Positions 9,559-17,252 of a DNA stretch of 17,252 nt are shown piece by piece. Below the pieces are notes generated by a model that was not told where the DNA came from, did not search any database, and saw only the letters and a list, made by a program, of their open reading frames with translations. The first letter of the stretch is position 1. Each line of letters starts with the position of its first letter. This DNA is from Tieghemiomyces parasiticus. Lineage: Eukaryota > Kickxellomycota > Dimargaritomycetes > Dimargaritales > Dimargaritaceae. A program made the position numbers and the translations under genes. Where the stretch lies: positions 1 to 17,252 of the forward strand of contig JANBPT010000983.1 of assembly GCA_027575765.1 (NCBI GenBank), given 5' to 3'.

Positions 9559-10191
9559 CTCGTTCTGCACCAACTTATCCATCGCCTATCGGTAGGGTTA
9601 CACCCAGGCGTCGCGACCATTCCTGGTCGACATTCATTCTGCATACCATATTTATTGGCTAATAATTTTATCAACAATGAACTGACTTAATTACGGGAGG
9701 GTCAAGTGGAGCGTTACGGCGAAATGTACCGAGCGGTCGGGAAGTAAAGCACCATGGCATGCTTTAGATGTAAGTTTCCCTAGCCATCAACTAAAGCTAG
9801 AGATGACGGTTGGTTGGCTTAGAAATTGGGATCAATGGGTCAGGCGTAGACGAGGTAATTCCAGTCGGCCATTCCCCTCCATTTACTACACACGCCAGGG
9901 GAACCGCGCTTTCGGCCGCAGCTCCCTGCCTGTCGAGGCACAGAATAATATTTCCCAGGAAACAGGTACCTCCTCCTTTCACAAATTGTTCATCAATATG
10001 GCGCCCGGTGCCTTCCTCCCGCATCACTTAAGGCAGGTGCAACATAAAATCAACCCAAAAACTCCTCTGGGTCTGACAGTCACTAAGGAGTGGACTGCCT
10101 GAGACTGACTAACGAATAGGTTGGGGACCTGGCCAATGGTGTGGCGGCATCCGTTATCAAGTACTCGGGACAAGTGAGGTAGATACCGCAT
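9559..10191. other. Convergent intergenic region between second PQ-loop gene and cytochrome c
   Basis: The genes on both sides end toward this stretch, so it holds two 3' regions. I see no canonical AATAAA for the PQ-loop gene; the nearest AT-rich candidate is at about 9645-9675. A 22-base interrupted palindrome (TAAAGCA, 8-base centre, TGCTTTA) lies at 9745-9766. Small frames at 9797-10102 have no recognisable domain. Confidence 0.5.
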
Positions 10192-10197
10192 TTTATT
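10192..10197 (-). terminator. Poly(A) signal of cytochrome c
   Basis: AATAAA on the minus strand, about 140 bases past the stop codon of the cytochrome c gene. Confidence 0.55.
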
Positions 10198-10337
10198 CGT
10201 CTATACGGAGGTGAATAAGGCGAGACCCGGCGGTGAAAGAGGAAGAGAGTATAATTGGGATAGGAACGCGTTGGCAATGGCCCCTCAACCAGATCTCTCA
10301 CCTTCCTCCACAGCCCAACGAACGCGTCAGGCGCATT

Positions 10338-10661
10338 TTAGGCGGTGGACTCCTTGAGGTAGGCAATCACATCAGCACGCTCCTTGGGCTTCTTGAAACC
10401 GGCAAAAGCCATCTTGGTACCGGGAATGTACTTCTTGGGGTTCTCGAGGTACTCGAACAGGGTTTCCTCGTCCCAGACCACGCCCTTGTTCACGTTGGCG
10501 GCAGTGAAGCTGTAGCCCGGGGAGGTGCCGGACTTGCGGCCAAACAGGCCGAAGAGGTTGGGACCGATCTTGTGGGGACCACCTTCCTCGACGGTGTGAC
10601 ACTGGGCGCAACGGGTCTTGAACAGCTTGGCACCGACCTTGGCGTCACCGGAACCGCTCAT
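10338..10661 (-). CDS. Cytochrome c, mitochondrial electron carrier
   Basis: The product is 107 residues in one exon. It starts at the ATG at 10661 ([14 protein letters not shown]); the frame runs ten codons further upstream but only to a TTG, so I reject that extension. The c-type haem site is CAQCH (Cys18, Cys21, His22), and the axial methionine is Met84 in IPGTKMAF. The [11 protein letters not shown] block and GRKSG are hallmarks of mitochondrial cytochrome c. It shuttles electrons from complex III to complex IV in the intermembrane space. Length and motifs are normal for fungi, and the product looks fully functional. The symbol CYC1 would apply in yeast naming, but I leave it blank because paralogues cannot be told apart here. 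It is transcribed divergently from RTF1 across 1.75 kb. Confidence 0.97.
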   Translation of the reverse strand: MSGSGDAKVGAKLFKTRCAQCHTVEEGGPHKIGPNLFGLFGRKSGTSPGYSFTAANVNKGVVWDEETLFEYLENPKKYIPGTKMAFAGFKKPKERADVIAYLKESTA

Positions 10662-10830
10662 GTTGGATTGGGGTAGAGGGGGGTTGGGCAAGAGGGGGAG
10701 AAAAGATTGTACAGGGCAAGGGAAATGGGATCACGAACAGCAGAAGCACGGATCACAAAAAAATGTCGTAAGGAATGGGTGCGGAAGGGAAGAAAAGATA
10801 TCGATCAGTGGAAATGCGCAGAGGCAAAGT

Positions 10831-10837
10831 CTTAAAC
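10831..10837 (-). promoter_or_regulatory. Weak TATA-like element of cytochrome c
   Basis: On the minus strand this reads GTTTAAG, 176 bases upstream of the ATG. The match to TATA is poor; the call rests mainly on spacing equal to that of the other genes here. Confidence 0.3.
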
Positions 10838-12413
10838 TGGAGGGTATGGTTGGGGATGTATGCCAAGTTACATCGATCCAATGGGGGCTAAATAGCTACA
10901 CTGGCGCTGACGACACCCTTTAGCTCGCTGCCGAGTGGGTGACACTATGGGGGTGGGGGCGTCGTTTAGGGGGGGGACACGCCAGCGAGAGGAAAGGACG
11001 GGGTGCAGGGATTGAATTGGCGGTCCCGCCCCCTCCGCCACTGGCTGGCTGGGGACTATGAAGCACAAAGAGGGTGCCCAGGTGAAACGCCCTATGTACT
11101 CCCCCCTATCGGTGTCTCCAGGGTGGTGGTAACTCGGTATCTTTCACGGTGGCCCTATCGGCTAAATTCGGGTGGGGAGCCAAGTAGAGGCGGTGAGGAC
11201 GATGATGAGCGGCTCATCCATTACTACGGATCGTACGGATTGAACCTGTCATTTCCTCCTTGGTTATACACTCTTCAGGACCGCCCCCACCAGAGCGAGA
11301 AAAAAAAAAAACCTCACAATAGCACAGAGATTATCTAGTTCAGTTTTTTTTTTGGCTTTCTTCGCCGGCCGCACGGTGGGCTTCGTTGGGGGGTGGTCTG
11401 GTTCAGTTGGCGGTGGCCTTCCACATTCCCCACCCCTTTAGTCTGTTAGATGACTCCAGGTCCAGCCGCTTCCCCACGTGGAAACCCACATCTACTGACG
11501 GCCGCTGCACCCTCTCCTGCGGCACGGCCTTAGGCGCGGATCAACCTCGCTAGAAAGGGGTACGGCATCACCGTCCCGCTAGGTTTACTTAACCTTGTCT
11601 GCGACATGTGCCGATGGGCTGCGGCATATGAACGCCCTGTCGCCACGCCCTCAAGCATACCTGAGGTGCACCATAGAAAAGAGGCCTCACCACTGCCCAA
11701 CCCTCCCCTCCGATTGGCCCGATTGACAGCCACCACCGTTTAGCAAGTTCCGCTCTCCCATTTTGGCGTCTGGGCTATACCCGATCTCAAACCAAAAACA
11801 ATCCCTGGAGAAGCCCAGCGTACCAGTTGGCCTTGTCACATAGCCACCTTTGGGCTGGAGCAGACTCCTGACTGACCGGGTCTCATGCTGGCGGGATACA
11901 CCATGATTGGAAATATTGAGAAGCCAGGTCGCGAGCTAAAGGGGCTTTCGTAAGGGCAAGACCTCCTCTTTCTGGCATACTCGCCCCCGGCACATCACTG
12001 CAGCGCCGGTGGTGCAGGCCAGCGGAGATACCTCAACCCACCGTCAAAGCGACACTGCTATCAAGGTGTAATAATGGGGTATAGGCGGGCGAACAAAGCC
12101 ACTGGAGGAAGCAAAGACGATGAGGGAAGGACGGGTGACTGAGAGGACCGGTTTGTCGTTGCATTGCTGATGTGCACAGGCTATGAGCGACTGGTCCTCA
12201 TCAACAAGCGGCAAGTCATGATACGTGCCTGCGCACCCAGTGCGTTTGGCAGGAGAGAGGGGCCAGCATCTAGGTACAGATGTGCCTCCGTGTTCGCCAG
12301 ACTCTGGTTGCCAGAACTGCTCCCTGCGAATTAAGCCTTGTACATGCGCACGTTGTCTTTGATTTCCCAGGCGATTCCCACATCTTCCCTCATCATATCC
12401 ATCTCCTCCCAAC
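10838..12413. other. Divergent intergenic region between cytochrome c and RTF1
   Basis: No supported gene. A run of 12 A (11300-11311) and a run of 10 T (11344-11353) are separated by 32 bases and could pair or act as nucleosome-excluding tracts. The last 60 bases before RTF1 are pyrimidine-rich, as expected of its leader. I see no TATA box for RTF1. A minus-strand frame at 12044-12430 covers the RTF1 start but has no recognisable domain. Confidence 0.5.
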
Positions 12414-14289
12414 ATGTCCGACGACCTCAATGACGAAATCCTTGCCCTGTACGACGGCGACTCGGCGGAACCCCAGGCCTCCCGTCATCAACACCGTAAT
12501 GTGGCGTAAGTTCCGCTCCTCTATCCTGCTGGCGGAGCGTCACCAGGTGGCGGAATCACTACACTACGAGCCTCTTGCCCACCACGACCACCCTAGACAA
12601 TCACGCTAATTCTCCTCTGTCGTTTACGAACCTTGCCCTCTCCGTCCATATGCCATGCGCAGCATGACGGATAGCGAACTCGACTTGTCCGATGACGACG
12701 CGCCCCCACCGAGCCACCGGCGCACTGGGGCCGCCCACGACGACCATATGGACGTAGACAACGCTGACAACGTGGACGGCTACGGTCCGGACCTGATGGG
12801 CGATGAAGCCGACCGTCGGCGCCTCCTGGCCATGCCCGAAATCGAGCGCGAGCACATTTTGAGCGAACGGGCGGAGCGACGCCAGAAACTACAGGAGCGC
12901 GCTGAGGTGCGGCGTAAGCTGCGGGAGGGCCAACATCACCACCGGCCAGGGGCCGATGACGACGAAGACGAGGAGGACGGTGGTCGCGCTCGACGGTCCG
13001 GTCGCTCGGCTGCTCTTACCTCCCGAGGTTTAGAGAAATCCCGCGGACTTTCCGAGCTCAAGCGCCGGCGCGAGGAGCACGGCCACCGTCGCCGCCGCGC
13101 CGCCTCCCCGACCTATTCGGACCAGTCAAGCGACGGGTACGGAGCACGGACCGACCGCACCCGGCGCCGAGGCTCCTACAGCGACTCGTATGATAGTAGC
13201 GACGGCTCAGAACGTGAGAGCAGATCGAGGTCCCGGCGGCACCGCGAGGACATAGCCGGAGCGGACGCTGAAGCCATCCCGGCCACCTTGGAAGAACTCA
13301 ACAGCATCCTTCTCACGCGCCGACGGCTGGAGCGCTGGGTGCACAGTCCTTTCTTTGATGCCACCGTGGTCGGCTGTGTGGTCCGGCTGGGTTTGGGTCA
13401 GGACAAGGACCGTCGTCCAGTGTACCGCGCGTGCGAGGTGACGGCAGTGGGCACAGTAGACCGACCCTACCAGATTGAGACGGCCTTCACCGACAAGCGA
13501 CTGATCCTACAGCACGGTGATTCCGTCCGGGCGTTCCCCATGTCCAACATATCCAATGCACCACTCACCCCCCAGGAATATGAACGGTTGGTCAGCACTT
13601 TACGGACGCAGGATCGGCCGCCCATCACGGCCGACCAGGTGGCGCGTAAACGCCAAGACCTGGACGCCGCCGAACGGTACGTGCTGACCGACCAGGAGGT
13701 CCAGAGCATGATCCAGCTGCGCCAGCGGCTCTCGGGCGCCCCCACCAATTTAGTCGCCCGCAAAGAGTCGCTGACCCGCCAGCGGGAGGAAGCCGAGCAA
13801 AACGAACGCTGGGACGATGTCCGTCAGCTCGATGAAGATATTACTAAGCTAGGTACTGCTATTACTCGTGCATCCTACACCAACGAGAACTTGACCCGGC
13901 TCGCCGAAGTCAACCAGCGGAACCGGCGGCTCAACCAAGAGGAGGGCCGCCGCGCCGAAGAACGCCGCAAGGGCGACGGCACCACCGCCGGCGGGAGTGG
14001 TGCTACCGATCCGGCCAAACTACGTAGCCTCCTCGCCACCGAGCCTACTCACCCGGCCCTGAACGCTGACGACGTAGTCGCCATGCTGACCAACCTGGAT
14101 GGTCTCACGTCTCTCAACAATGCTAAGACGATAAAGGTGCAGGCCGATCAGATCCGCCAGGCGGTCGAGTCCGTGTCGGAGGAGGCCCTTCGCGTAGGCC
14201 GGGCGACACCACTGACCGCCTATGACAAATTATGGGCCAACATCGACATCGATATGGGCATTAATCTACCGGATTTGTATACCGTATGA
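12414..14289 (+). CDS. RTF1: RTF1, Paf1-complex transcription elongation factor (Plus3 domain), two exons
   Basis: The spliced model joins 12414-12505 and 12663-14289, giving 572 residues. Exon 1 encodes an acidic start (MSDDLNDEILALYDGD) typical of Rtf1; the GC|C codon across the junction keeps frame into MTDSELDLSDDD. A segment at about 76-123 (GPDLMGD..DRRRLLAMPEIEREHI) matches the histone modification domain, which stimulates Rad6/Bre1 ubiquitination of histone H2B. An Arg/Ser-rich stretch follows at about 165-225. The Plus3 domain is at about 237-373 (LLTRRRLERWVHSPFF...VRLGLG...RPVYRACEV); in the family it binds phosphorylated Spt5. The C-terminal third is charged and helical, ending in DKLWANIDIDMGINLP, probably the Paf1-complex attachment end. 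It acts in the nucleus on elongating RNA polymerase II. A start at the ATG at 12655 alone would lose the acidic N terminus and begin within the intron. Confidence 0.92.
12506..12662 (+). other. Intron of RTF1
   Basis: 157 bases with a perfect GTAAGT donor and a GCGCAG acceptor. A branch-point-like GCTAAT lies about 52 bases before the acceptor. Frame is kept across the junction (GC|C, Ala). If retained, the frame stops at once because the TAA of the stop codon lies inside the donor site. Confidence 0.88.
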
Positions 14290-14808
14290 ACCGCCATAGT
14301 ACGCCCGAGTTTTCTGTACCTTCCAAAGGGAGGAGAAGATTCCTATCAATCCACCCTTCGGTGTTGCTTAAGGTGATAAACTGCCATCTCGCATCATCGT
14401 CGATATAGCACTGTGTAATAAATAGAAGCTACCGGAAGGCAATACGGAGGCCTTGTGCCTTGCCGCTGAGGGTAGATGTCACTAGGCCGCAGTAATTACA
14501 CGATATATCCTTTTGCATCGTTCCTGTGAGAAGAGAGTTTGTGTGAAGGAGAAGGGCCAAGTGAGTAGAGGGAAAATCGCAGTCATTTCTAAGCACAGTG
14601 GACCCTAGATCCCACATACGTTAGATTCTCATAACCTCATGGAGGGGAGTGTATGTCAATTTAACCAAGTGAAACGCTCTCTCTCCAACTCTCCCCCCAT
14701 TCCTCCTTTACTTTGGCGTCATGGCGTAAACTACTGCTCCTCATTATAGCCAATGGCAGGACAGGTTGTGACGGTGCCAACAGCCTTATTTTATCTGCGC
14801 CATACCCA
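14290..14808. other. Intergenic region, RTF1 3' end to aldo-keto reductase promoter
   Basis: Contains the RTF1 poly(A) signal AATAAA at 14417-14422, about 128 bases past the stop, and the upstream promoter region of the reductase. No supported gene; a 62-codon minus-strand frame at 14429-14617 shows nothing recognisable. Confidence 0.55.
14417..14422 (+). terminator. Poly(A) signal of RTF1
   Basis: AATAAA, about 128 bases past the RTF1 stop codon at 14287-14289. Confidence 0.5.
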
Positions 14809-14814
14809 TATATA
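14809..14814 (+). promoter_or_regulatory. TATA box of the aldo-keto reductase
   Basis: TATATA, 196 bases upstream of the ATG at 15005. It is followed by a leader of about 135 bases (from about 14870) that is nearly devoid of G, rich in C and T, and runs up to the start codon. Confidence 0.6.
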
Positions 14815-15004
14815 GGCCGAGACTAGCCGAATTTATTACTGGGGACTCACCACCAGCAAATATCTTTCACTCCCCCCCTCTACACTTATCACCTACACCA
14901 ACATTCCACCTGCAAACTGCCTTTTTCATATTTTTCTTAAACCCCTTCATTCATACACGCTGCTGTCACCCTCCCCCATACGATTTAGCTTCTACACGTC
15001 CATC

Positions 15005-16141
15005 ATGGTTCACCAACGCGAAGTCAAGCTAGCCAACGGTACAGGTATCCCCGCCATCGGCCTGGGCACCTGGCAAGCCGAACCGGGTGAGCTAACCGAG
15101 GTTATTCAGGAGGCCTGGGCGGCGGGCTACCACCATATTGACGCAGCTCACTACTACCAGAACGAGCGCGAGATTGGTACCGCCCTCCGTATGACTGAAG
15201 TGCCACGTGACCAGATCTGGCTTACCTCGAAGGTGTGGAACACCGACCACCGCCCTGAGCGAGTGGGCCCGGCCTGCGACCAGACCCTGAGCGATCTCCA
15301 GGTCGAATACCTGGACCTGTATCTGATGCACTGGCCTATCGCGTTTGTGCCGGGCGATGACCTGCTTCCCCGTGATAATAAAGGTGAAATCAAGGTGGAT
15401 GACGTCGACTATAAGGACACCTGGCGTGCAATGGAGGTAAGTGACCGTTGTACATTGAGTGGACCTACTCCGATGATGATGATTATACATTTTTGCAAAC
15501 GTTTCGGCTCCCATCCATTCCCCTCTCTTATTCTCGACGGCTACTTTTCAAGCTTAACTAACCAGTTGCTTCATGTCGTTAAAATAACGATACTCTGCGA
15601 ATCCACTTGATAACCGTAGAAACTGGTGGACGAGGGTAAGGTCCGCTACATTGGCGTATCCAATTTCACCATTAAGCAGCTCGAGGATCTGCTCAAGGTG
15701 GCCCGCATCAAGCCCGTAGTCAACCAGGTGGAATGTAACGTCTACCTGCCACAGTATGAGCTGGTAGAATACTGTCAGAAGCATGGAATTGCCGTCACGG
15801 CCTATCGCCCACTGGCCGGTCGCGTCAAAGTCGGTGACGAAAAGCCTTCGTCCGGGCACAAGGCGCTCCGTGAAGACCCGGTGCTGACCAAGATCGCCCA
15901 ACGAATTAACCGCACCCCAGCCCAGGTCGCCATCGCGTGGCTGCTGAAGCGTGGTATTATTGCCATTCCGAAATCGTCCAACCCGCAGCGACTCCGTGAG
16001 AATTTAATTGACTTTGACTTGACCGATGAGGATGCGGCCGAAATATCCAAGATCGGTGTGCGCCAGCGCGACTGCAACCCGGCTAATATGTGGTCGCCCA
16101 GTCTTGACTATTTGACTAAGAGTGATGAAGGGACCAAATGA
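15005..16141 (+). CDS. Aldo-keto reductase (NADPH-dependent, AKR superfamily), two exons
   Basis: The spliced model joins 15005-15436 and 15620-16141, giving 317 residues, the usual length for the family. It is a soluble, cytosolic (beta/alpha)8 barrel enzyme that reduces aldehydes and ketones with NADPH. The catalytic tetrad is complete: Asp46 and Tyr51 (DAAHYY), Lys76 (TSKVW), His109 (LMHWP). GVSNF is at 156-160, and the cofactor motif IPKS..PQRLREN at 260-272 supplies Lys262, Arg268 and Asn272, the residues that favour NADPH. The junction is supported because ATG GAG | AAA CTG restores the family sequence MEKLVDEGKVR.IGVSNF. The exact substrate (sugar, glycerol or xenobiotic carbonyl) cannot be told. 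It follows RTF1 on the same strand but has its own TATA box and poly(A) signal. Confidence 0.95.
15437..15619 (+). other. Intron of the aldo-keto reductase gene
   Basis: 183 bases with a GTAAGT donor and a CCGTAG acceptor, phase 0. A branch-point-like CTAAC lies at 15558-15562, about 57 bases before the acceptor. Read-through of the intron stays open to a TGA at 15608-15610, so retention would give a 201-residue protein lacking the cofactor-binding half. Confidence 0.92.
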
Positions 16142-16174
16142 GTTGGTCAGGGCGTATCGGGGGGTTAGGAAAAT

Positions 16175-16180
16175 AATAAA
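16175..16180 (+). terminator. Poly(A) signal of the aldo-keto reductase
   Basis: AATAAA, 34 bases past the TGA stop codon. Confidence 0.6.
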
Positions 16181-16980
16181 CTCCTCCCTTTCTACGTCGC
16201 TCTCCTACCAGGTCGACAATCTAGACTTGTCTTTGGGGCAGCGTTGTGTTTTATAAAGAATTAAGTTGACATGGTTCTCTTCTATTGTAATTCTCAAGGT
16301 CAGCCTGACTGATAGGGTGGGGTGGCGGCCTAGGGGCGAAGGTTTGTGTAGTTGATAAAATGTACCTTGTATAGTAAGCGCATAATGCTTTGAGGCATCA
16401 AGGCTTTGGGTCTTAGCCAATGACATTGTGGATGAAACCTAGAGGTGTCTCTGGCGAGGAATCGAAAAGTATTAACCATTCAACAAGAATTGGGCTGCCT
16501 TGGAGAAAAAAAACCCTAGAGGAAAAACCAATAAACGAAAAATATATATACTAAAGCGGAATGAGTGAAACGTGAGATTCATGGTTGGGATATTGCTGTC
16601 GTTCATTGAGTAGTGACCCCGGATGGTCTTTTATGTTAAAGGGTGTCCAGAATCCTTTGTAGCGGCTATCGCTTGGGTTAGGAGAGAGTCAAGGACGATA
16701 GTACAAGGCGGGGCTAGCGCCCAGGCAAATATGAAGGTAGCTACCAAGCTACCGCGTCAGTTGAGAGGAAGAAGGCTGATTGAAGTAAAGCCCTAGAAGG
16801 ACAGAAGTAAGGGCGTCTGTCAAAGAGAGGACGTTGTCTAGCAGATCAGGAAGGTTGGCTTCACCATAAAGGAACATGGGATAGAGGAATAAGCTAGGGA
16901 AAGGAAGGAAGGAGGGTAGGTAAAGAAGAGAAAGAGTTAGAGGTGCGACAACTGGTCGGATCAGTATTCAGGCCACCACG
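16181..16980. other. Gene-free stretch with polypurine tract before right repeat arm
   Basis: No supported gene. An A-rich segment with ATATATATAC lies at about 16505-16552. From about 16680 the plus strand is purine-rich, and a GGAA-type tract with few pyrimidines runs from about 16896 to 16936. A perfect 10-base palindrome GGTAGCTACC lies at about 16736-16745. The stretch ends abruptly at the inner boundary of the right inverted-repeat arm. Confidence 0.5.
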
Positions 16981-17252
16981 CTACACTTCTGTGCTTCCCC
17001 CGTCAAATGTCCCCTATACCTTCCCTCCCTAGATATCCTACAGCGGCTTAACTACGCCCCCCCCCCACACACCTACTCTACTTTAGCACACACTTGACAC
17101 AATTGCATACCATTATTTACGATCGCCAGACTTCCGGTTAGCTCTAGCGCTGTCCCCTCGCAGTGTATCTAATAAGCATGGCTGTTCTCCAGTGGCTGAC
17201 CCTCTATCGCCTCTGTCATTTGGGTCGCACGGTTGAGCTTTTATTCATAGTG
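16981..17252 (-). repeat. Right arm of terminal inverted repeat
   Basis: This is the inverted partner of 1-270, 272 bases long because its poly-C run (10 C, 17047-17056) is two bases longer. It ends in ATTCATAGTG, the exact reverse complement of the window start. Differences from the left arm lie in the inner two thirds and are densest near the inner boundary (left-arm positions 242-256). The arm could be one end of a large element or an independent small inverted-repeat element; the sequence shows only the pairing. Confidence 0.95.

Noticed and set aside
10233..10676. 147-codon plus-strand frame opposite cytochrome c
   Set aside because: It is the complement of the clear cytochrome c gene; the frame is open because of codon bias and has no domain of its own.
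10662..10691. Ten-codon N-terminal extension of cytochrome c
   Set aside because: It begins with TTG, and the family N terminus fits the ATG at 10661.
1..17252. Linear plasmid, adeno-like or Polinton-like genome with terminal inverted repeats
   Set aside because: No DNA polymerase B, RNA polymerase, integrase, ATPase or capsid-like gene is visible, and the genes are standard nuclear ones with spliceosomal introns.
1..17252. Starship-type giant fungal element
   Set aside because: No tyrosine-recombinase captain gene (DUF3435) can be seen at either end, and Starships do not typically have 270-bp inverted repeats.
1..17252. tRNA, rRNA or CRISPR content
   Set aside because: I looked for B-box-like sequences and regularly spaced short repeats on both strands and found none convincing.

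Overview
This window looks like nuclear DNA from a fungus, possibly an early-diverging, intron-poor lineage; the exact group is not settled by the sequence. The evidence is eukaryotic gene structure (GT-AG introns with GTAAGT donors, AATAAA signals, TATA boxes about 170-196 bp before start codons, monocistronic genes on both strands). There is also a soluble mitochondrial cytochrome c, a Paf1-complex RTF1 subunit, vacuolar PQ-loop transporters and a secreted subtilisin.

The window is bounded, to the base, by a terminal inverted repeat: bases 1-270 match the reverse complement of 16981-17252 with 11 mismatches and one 2-base indel. The outermost 77 bases are identical, and the ends read CACTA...TAGTG. 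No transposase or other mobility gene is visible between the arms. So this is either a 17.25-kb non-autonomous element carrying host genes, two separate small elements in opposite orientation, or a contig with self-complementary ends. The sequence alone cannot decide.

Layout, left to right: left arm (1-270); a gene-free stretch (271-845); a secreted subtilisin-like protease on the minus strand (846-3506); a large gene-free stretch (3507-6109); two tandem PQ-loop transporter paralogues on the plus strand (6283-7233 and 8611-9558); cytochrome c on the minus strand (10338-10661); a 1.75-kb divergent intergenic region; RTF1 on the plus strand with one intron (12414-14289); an aldo-keto reductase on the plus strand with one intron (15005-16141); a gene-free stretch with a polypurine tract (16142-16980); right arm (16981-17252).

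The genes do not form an obvious pathway. They are ordinary cell functions (extracellular proteolysis, vacuolar amino-acid export, respiration, transcription elongation, carbonyl reduction). The two PQ-loop genes are the only clear family relationship: they keep the same acidic dileucine sorting motif, but the downstream copy has lost the proline of its second PQ motif. The most notable features are the paired terminal repeats and this diverging duplicate. I did not find an unambiguous novel system.
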